NCBI GenBank assembly: GCA_036496285.1
Contig: DASXLI010000036.1
Span: 6,580-70,579 of the forward strand
Direction: 5' to 3'
Source: DP-19 sp036496285
Lineage (GTDB): Bacteria; Desulfobacterota; Binatia; UTPRO1
DNA length: 64,000 nucleotides
Shown here: positions 59,945-64,000 of the stretch, piece after piece
Numbering within the stretch: position 1 is the first letter of the stretch
Layout: the number at the start of each line of letters is the position of its first letter
Position numbers and translations under genes: made by a program
The notes under the pieces: model-generated
The model's database searches: none
The model's input: only the letters and a program-made list of their open reading frames with translations
Told to the model about the DNA's origin: nothing

Positions 59945-60349
59945 GTGGCGGATCCCGACCTGATCTTCGTGTACGGGACCCTGCGCCGCGCGAGCGGGCA
60001 TCGGGCGCACGCGCGCCTCGCGCGCGCGGCGGAGCCGGTCGGCGAGGGCTCCGTCGCCGGCCGCCTCTATCTCGTCGCGGACTATCCCGGGCTCGTCGCG
60101 ACGCAGGGAGAGACGCGGCGGGTGCGCGGCGAGGTCTACCGGCTCCGCGTGCCTTCGACGCTCGCCGACCTCGATCGCTACGAGGGCTGTGATCCCGTCG
60201 AGCGGGCGCGCGGCCTGTACCGGCGCGAGCGCGCCGATGTCGTGCTCGACGACGGGCGGCGGGTTGCCGCCTGGGTGTACCTCTACAACCGTCCCGTTGC
60301 CGCGTTGCGTCCGATCGCGTCCGGGGACTATTGCTCGGGCGAGCCCTGA
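59945..60349 (+). CDS. AIG2-like gamma-glutamylcyclotransferase-fold protein
   Basis: 134 residues. LIFVYGTLRRASGHRAHARL carries the YGTL loop, YPGLVATQGETRRVRGEVYR and LDRYEGCDP carry the catalytic Glu region and closing loop of the AIG2/YtfP branch. GTG 59945, 14 bases after the previous stop. Function not tested in close relatives. Confidence 0.82.
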   Translation: MADPDLIFVYGTLRRASGHRAHARLARAAEPVGEGSVAGRLYLVADYPGLVATQGETRRVRGEVYRLRVPSTLADLDRYEGCDPVERARGLYRRERADVVLDDGRRVAAWVYLYNRPVAALRPIASGDYCSGEP

Positions 60350-60365
60350 GCGAGGAGGCCGACCG

Positions 60366-61202
60366 ATGTCCGACACCGAGCGCTACGTGCGGCCGCCGAG
60401 CGCGGCCTCGGAGGGCAAGAGCGCCGGGCGCGCCCGCCTCGACGGCCGCAGGATCCTGGTCGTCGGCGGCGGCCAGCGCACGTTCGACGCCGCGACCGAT
60501 CCGATCGGCAACGGGCGCGCCATCTCGGTGCTCTGCGCGCGCGAGGGCGCCGCGGTCGCCGTCGCCGACCTGAACGCCGAGAGCGCCGCCGCGACCGTCG
60601 AGCTGATCCGGGGCGCCGGCGGCACGGCGCGCGCGATCGTCGCCGACGTCGCGCGCGAGGCGGACATCGTGCGCATGGTGGGCGAGGCGGCGCAGCAGCT
60701 CGGTGGCCTCGACGGCATGGTGTTGAACGTCGGCATCGGCGTCGGCGCGCTCGGCCTCGCCACGATCAAGCCCGACGAGTGGGACGCGACGCTCGCGGTG
60801 AACCTGCGCGCGCCGGTGCTGTGCTGCCGCGAGGCGCTGCCGCGCCTCGCCGACGGCTCGCCGATCGTCTTCATCTCCTCGATCGCGTCGCTGCGCGCGG
60901 GCTCCCGCCTCCCCGCCTACGACGCCTCCAAGGCGGCGCTCGGCGGGCTGATGCGCCACGTCGGGCTCGAGGGCGCGGCGCGCGGCATCCGCGCCAACGT
61001 CATCTGTCCCGGCCTGGTCGATACGCCGCTCGGCCGTCTGACCAGCGCCGGCCGGCCGTCGCGCGGCCGCACGCCGGTGCCCTTCGGGCGCCAGGCGACC
61101 GGCTGGGAGATCGCCTACGCCGTGCTCTTCTTCCTCTCGGACGAGAGCGTCTACGTGACCGGCCAGACGCTGGCGGTCGACGGCGGCCTGACCGGCCTCT
61201 GA
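60366..61202 (+). CDS. Short-chain dehydrogenase/reductase
   Basis: 278 residues. NAD(P)-binding loop VVGGGQRTFDAATDPIGNGRA (a longer insert than the usual TGxxxGIG), SSIASLRAG with the catalytic Ser, YDASK with catalytic Tyr and Lys, NVICPGLVDTPLG and VTGQTLAVDGGLTG. It should act as an oxidoreductase on an alcohol or ketone. ATG 60366 with GAGGAGG just upstream. Confidence 0.9.
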   Translation: MSDTERYVRPPSAASEGKSAGRARLDGRRILVVGGGQRTFDAATDPIGNGRAISVLCAREGAAVAVADLNAESAAATVELIRGAGGTARAIVADVAREADIVRMVGEAAQQLGGLDGMVLNVGIGVGALGLATIKPDEWDATLAVNLRAPVLCCREALPRLADGSPIVFISSIASLRAGSRLPAYDASKAALGGLMRHVGLEGAARGIRANVICPGLVDTPLGRLTSAGRPSRGRTPVPFGRQATGWEIAYAVLFFLSDESVYVTGQTLAVDGGLTGL

Positions 61203-61205
61203 CGC

Positions 61206-63314
61206 TCAGCGCACGCTGAAGTCGACGGCGTCGTGCGACCGGCGCGCCTCGTCGACGAGCTCGAGGCGGTGCGCGCCGCGGCGCGGCTCCCAGAGGAGCG
61301 GCTGCGATGCCGGGCCGGCGTCGGCGCCGTCGATGCGCCAGCGCATGGCCGCATCGGCGCCGCTCGCGACGAACGGCACGCGCTGGCGGTCGGCGGGCAG
61401 GTCGGGGTCGAGGGCGAGGCGGGTCCCCGCGACCGGGGCCGCGATCCGCGCCGGCGCGGCGGCGGCGGGCGCCGGGCTCTCGGCCGGTGGCGCGGAGGGC
61501 GCGACGCTCGGGGTCGTGCGGTGCAGCCACGCCATCACCTCCGCCCAGACGGGCGCGGCGCCGGTGATGCCGCTCACCTGCCGCATCGAGGCGCCCGACG
61601 CGTTCCCCACCCAGACCCCGACCGTGAAGCGCGCGGAGAAGCCGACGCACCAGTTGTCGCGCATGTCGCTGCTGGTGCCGGTCTTCACCGCCGTCCAGAA
61701 GGGCGTCGCGAGCGGGCTCTCGAGGCCGAACGTGAGGCTCCGGGCCTCGCGGTCGGCGAGGATGTCGGCGACGCGCGCCGCCGCGGCCGCGCCGTAGACG
61801 CGGTGTGCCGCGTCGGTGCCGTTGTCGCGGTGTGCCGCCTCGCTACCATTATCGTGTTGGGGCGCCGCGTCCCCGCCGCCCGCGGCGGGCGCGAGGCGGA
61901 TCGGCGTCCACACGCCGCCGTTCGCGAGCGTCCGGTAGGCGTTCACCAGCTCCCACAGGCTCACCTCGGCCGAGCCGAGCGCGACGGCGGGGCCGTAGAA
62001 CTCGGCGCTCTCGCGGAAGCCGGCGAAGCCGAGCGCGCGCAGGCGCGCGGTGAACGCCTCGCCGCCGACCAGGCCGAGGGTCCGCACCGCCGGCACGTTG
62101 AGAGACGACGCGAGCGCGACCCGCGCCGGCACGAGGCCGTGGAAGCGCTCGTCGTAGTTGCCGGGACGGTAGATGCCGCCGGCGACGCCGATCTCGAGCG
62201 GCGCGTCGTCGATCAGCGACTCCGGCGTGAGGAGGCGCTGGTCGAAGGCGAGCGCATAGAGGAACGGTTTCAGCGCCGAGCCGGGCTGGCGGCGCGCGAC
62301 GATCGCGTCGACGTCGCGGGCGCGCGAGAGCTCGCCGCTGCTCGCGACGTAGGCGAGCACGTCGCCGCTCTCGTCGTCGACGACCAGCACGGCGCCGTCG
62401 CCGACGCGCCCTTCGCGCACCGTGAGCAGTTGACGGCGCAGGCTCTCGCTGGCGACCCGCTGCAGCGCGGCGTCGAGCGTCGAGCGCACGTCGCCCGCGG
62501 CGTCCGCGGCGAGCAGCCGCCGGGCGGCATGCGGTGCGGACGCCGCCCGCGCCATGCGCACGTCGCGCGCGGCGGCGTGCGTTGCCGCGCCCGCGACGTC
62601 GGCGTCCGGCTCGCCGACGACGTGGGCGAGGGCACGGGCGCGCGCCGCCATCGCGGCGGCGTCGGCGTTCGGCGCACGCAGCAGCGCGGCGAGCACGAGC
62701 GCCTCGCCGGTGCCGAGGCCGTGCGGTGCCTTGCCGAAGAGCACCGACGCCGCGGCGCCGACGCCTTCGAGATCGCCGCGGAACGTCACCCGGTTGAGGT
62801 ACGCCTCCAGGATCTCGTCCTTCGACCAGCGCCGCTCGAGCGCCCATGCGCCGCGCATCTGCCGCCACTTGGCGCCGAGGTCGCGCCGGCTGGTTGCGTC
62901 GCTCGCGCCGTCGAGGAGCGCCGCGAGCTGCATCGTGATGGTGCTGGCGCCGCCGGCGGGCCGGCCGGCCACACGCGCCAGCGCCGCGCGCGCGAGAGCG
63001 CGCCAGTCGACGCCGCGATGCGCGGAGAAGCGCCGGTCCTCGGCCGCGACGATCGCGTTCCGCAGAGCCGGCGAGACCTCCGCGAGCGCCACCCAGTCGA
63101 GGCGGCGGACATGGGGATCGGTGCGCATCTCCTGCAGCACGATGCCGTTGCGATCGAGGAGTCTCGCGTCCGATGGACGATGCGCCGCGCGCACGTCGGC
63201 GAAGGACGGCATCGGCGGTGCGCCGCGCCCGGCGAGCGCGGCGCCGCCGAGCACGAGCGCCGTCGCGACCGCCACGGCCGGCAGCGCGCGCATCCGCTGC
63301 GAGGGACGTCTCAC
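61206..63314 (-). CDS. pbpC: Penicillin-binding protein 1C
   Basis: 702 residues. GT51 transglycosylase with Glu92 (AAEDRRFSAHRGVDW), the transpeptidase with Ser346-x-x-Lys (PGSALKPFLYAL), SSLN and KTGTSSD, and a C-terminal BiPBP_C-type domain (ADRQRVPFVASG). It polymerises and links peptidoglycan, with an N-terminal anchor. GTG 63314 overlaps the upstream gene's stop (GTGA). In E. coli and others pbpC pairs with the alpha-2-macroglobulin yfhM, as here. A two-unit tandem insert at 61801 lies in the transpeptidase domain. Confidence 0.92.
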   Translation of the reverse strand: MRRPSQRMRALPAVAVATALVLGGAALAGRGAPPMPSFADVRAAHRPSDARLLDRNGIVLQEMRTDPHVRRLDWVALAEVSPALRNAIVAAEDRRFSAHRGVDWRALARAALARVAGRPAGGASTITMQLAALLDGASDATSRRDLGAKWRQMRGAWALERRWSKDEILEAYLNRVTFRGDLEGVGAAASVLFGKAPHGLGTGEALVLAALLRAPNADAAAMAARARALAHVVGEPDADVAGAATHAAARDVRMARAASAPHAARRLLAADAAGDVRSTLDAALQRVASESLRRQLLTVREGRVGDGAVLVVDDESGDVLAYVASSGELSRARDVDAIVARRQPGSALKPFLYALAFDQRLLTPESLIDDAPLEIGVAGGIYRPGNYDERFHGLVPARVALASSLNVPAVRTLGLVGGEAFTARLRALGFAGFRESAEFYGPAVALGSAEVSLWELVNAYRTLANGGVWTPIRLAPAAGGGDAAPQHDNGSEAAHRDNGTDAAHRVYGAAAAARVADILADREARSLTFGLESPLATPFWTAVKTGTSSDMRDNWCVGFSARFTVGVWVGNASGASMRQVSGITGAAPVWAEVMAWLHRTTPSVAPSAPPAESPAPAAAAPARIAAPVAGTRLALDPDLPADRQRVPFVASGADAAMRWRIDGADAGPASQPLLWEPRRGAHRLELVDEARRSHDAVDFSVR
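61801..61854 (-). repeat. Two-copy 27-base tandem repeat inside pbpC
   Basis: 61801-61827 and 61828-61854 match at 21 of 27 bases or so, coding a degenerate nine-residue unit (AAHRDNGSE, AAHRDNGTD type) as an insert in the transpeptidase domain. Confidence 0.7.
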
Positions 63315-64000
63315 GGTTCGACCGCCACGGGCGCGTTCGGGACCTCGCCGTAGACCTCGGGCGCGTACATGGCCTCGACCCGGGTCGGCGGTACCAGGAA
63401 GCGTCCCTGCTGGTTGACCCGCAGCGTGTGCTCGACGACCGTCCGCCCCTTGGGCAGCAGATCGAAGTAGGCACGGAAGGCCTCCTGCGCGCGCTCGACG
63501 AAGAGCGGCGTCGTGGCGGCCTCGTCCAGGTCGCCTGCGCTGCCCGCGGCCGCGTCCGCGGCGCGCGGCGTCGACTCGGCCGGCGCGGCGCCGCCGCCGA
63601 CGTGCGACCCGCCGCCCGGCAGCGGATCGCTCACCACCACCCAGGGCGTGTCCGCCTCGGCCTCGATCTCGAGTCGCACCGCGACGAGATCACCGACGTG
63701 GAGGGCATTGCCCGCCGCCTGCGGGGCGCCGGAGGCCGCGTCGCCCACGCGGCCGACGGTCCGTGTGACACGGAGCCCGTGCGCGTGCGGCTCGGTGGGC
63801 GGCAGCGCGGCGCGCGCCTGCACGGTCACCCACGGTGCGCCGCCGCCCTGATGCGCGAGCGCGAGCGGCGCGTCCGCCGACCAGGGCAGGGTGAGGACGT
63901 CGCCGGCCGGATGGGCGTCCCACGCGAGCCGCGCGCTCGCCGGACCGAGCGTCACGCTCGTCGTGCCGTCGACGACGTCGCGCTCGAAGTGGTCGGCGAA
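63311..64000 (-). CDS. Alpha-2-macroglobulin family protein, C-terminal part (cut by right edge)
   Basis: 229 residues of the C-terminus; the frame is open to 64000, so the gene continues beyond the window. The last domain matches bacterial alpha-2-macroglobulins: VTVQARAALPPTEPHAHGLR, VGDLVAVRLEIEAEADTPWV, VVSDPLPGGGSHVGG and PPTRVEAMYAPEVYGEV at the end. These periplasmic lipoproteins trap proteases and guard the envelope, and pair with PbpC, which starts 4 bases inside its stop. The thioester domain, if any, would lie outside the window. Confidence 0.88.
   Translation of the reverse strand, partial: FADHFERDVVDGTTSVTLGPASARLAWDAHPAGDVLTLPWSADAPLALAHQGGGAPWVTVQARAALPPTEPHAHGLRVTRTVGRVGDAASGAPQAAGNALHVGDLVAVRLEIEAEADTPWVVVSDPLPGGGSHVGGGAAPAESTPRAADAAAGSAGDLDEAATTPLFVERAQEAFRAYFDLLPKGRTVVEHTLRVNQQGRFLVPPTRVEAMYAPEVYGEVPNAPVAVEP

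Noticed and set aside
1..64000. tRNA genes, CRISPR array, integrase or insertion sequence
   Set aside because: I looked for T-loop-like motifs, short regular repeats, and transposase/integrase proteins and saw none; the only nuclease is the stand-alone HNH protein.

Overview
The window is high-GC, gene-dense bacterial chromosome: about 53 protein genes with short gaps, no tRNA, rRNA, CRISPR array, transposase or integrase seen, and no gene-free stretch over 300 bases. The cell is Gram-negative: there are lipoproteins with lipoboxes, a penicillin-binding protein 1C/alpha-2-macroglobulin pair and the remnant of a lipid A-type acyltransferase. Long secreted proteins with Pro-Thr linkers, DUF4215 Cys-rich repeats and small four-Cys inserts, mixed with acyl-CoA enzymes (MaoC pair, AidB-type dehydrogenase, CaiB transferase, acyl-CoA ligase), resemble uncultured soil lineages formerly called Deltaproteobacteria, especially the Binatota/Candidatus Binatia. 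That placement is inference from gene style; no marker gene is present.

Layout. 0-9 kb: start of an unknown gene, a HadA/HadB-like dehydratase pair, a quinone oxidoreductase, a giant secreted protein, an AidB-like dehydrogenase and a divergent diiron ferritin-like protein. 9-14 kb: secreted beta-helix protein, MOSC protein, Cys-rich repeat protein. 14-25 kb: ATP-grasp protein, 5'-truncated acyltransferase remnant, and the two subunits of a succinyl-CoA-synthetase-like enzyme separated by a PucR-type regulator, a tannase-like secreted esterase and an HNH endonuclease; the alpha subunit is followed by a one-cluster ferredoxin and an intrinsic terminator. 25-30 kb: secreted subtilisin, then a dockerin-like secreted protein divergent from a cohesin-like lipoprotein. 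30-36 kb: YkgJ protein, SDR, a coupled PPOX/DUF1801/VOC operon, an acyl-CoA ligase flanked by two MAPEG proteins. 36-42 kb: cyclic-nucleotide-binding thioredoxin-reductase-like protein without CxxC, PQQ-propeller lipoprotein, ArsR/SRPBCC pair. 42-46 kb: a double histidine kinase and small genes downstream. 46-51 kb: VIT/VWA surface protein (apparent frameshift), ECF sigma factor and double zinc-finger membrane anti-sigma. 51-55 kb: RlmJ, RlmN, CaiB and GT87 packed together. 55-64 kb: small redox and GFA genes, two gamma-glutamylcyclotransferase-fold proteins, SDR, PbpC and the 3' end of an alpha-2-macroglobulin.

How it fits together. Several genes feed fatty-acid or acyl-CoA metabolism, while a second theme is the cell surface: protease, esterase, cohesin/dockerin-like parts, beta-helix and propeller proteins, VIT/VWA protein with its own sigma/anti-sigma pair. 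Two start styles are visible. Some genes have GGAGG-type ribosome sites 6-10 bases upstream. Others have none but carry TTGnnn-N17/18-TAnnnn promoters whose -10 box ends 6-8 bases before ATG/GTG, which implies leaderless messages. ATGA/GTGA stop-start overlaps couple many pairs. The strongest candidates for new biology are the cohesin/dockerin-like pair beside the subtilisin, the single-chain double kinase, the CxxC-less cNMP/thioredoxin-reductase fusion and the split succinyl-CoA-synthetase-like locus.
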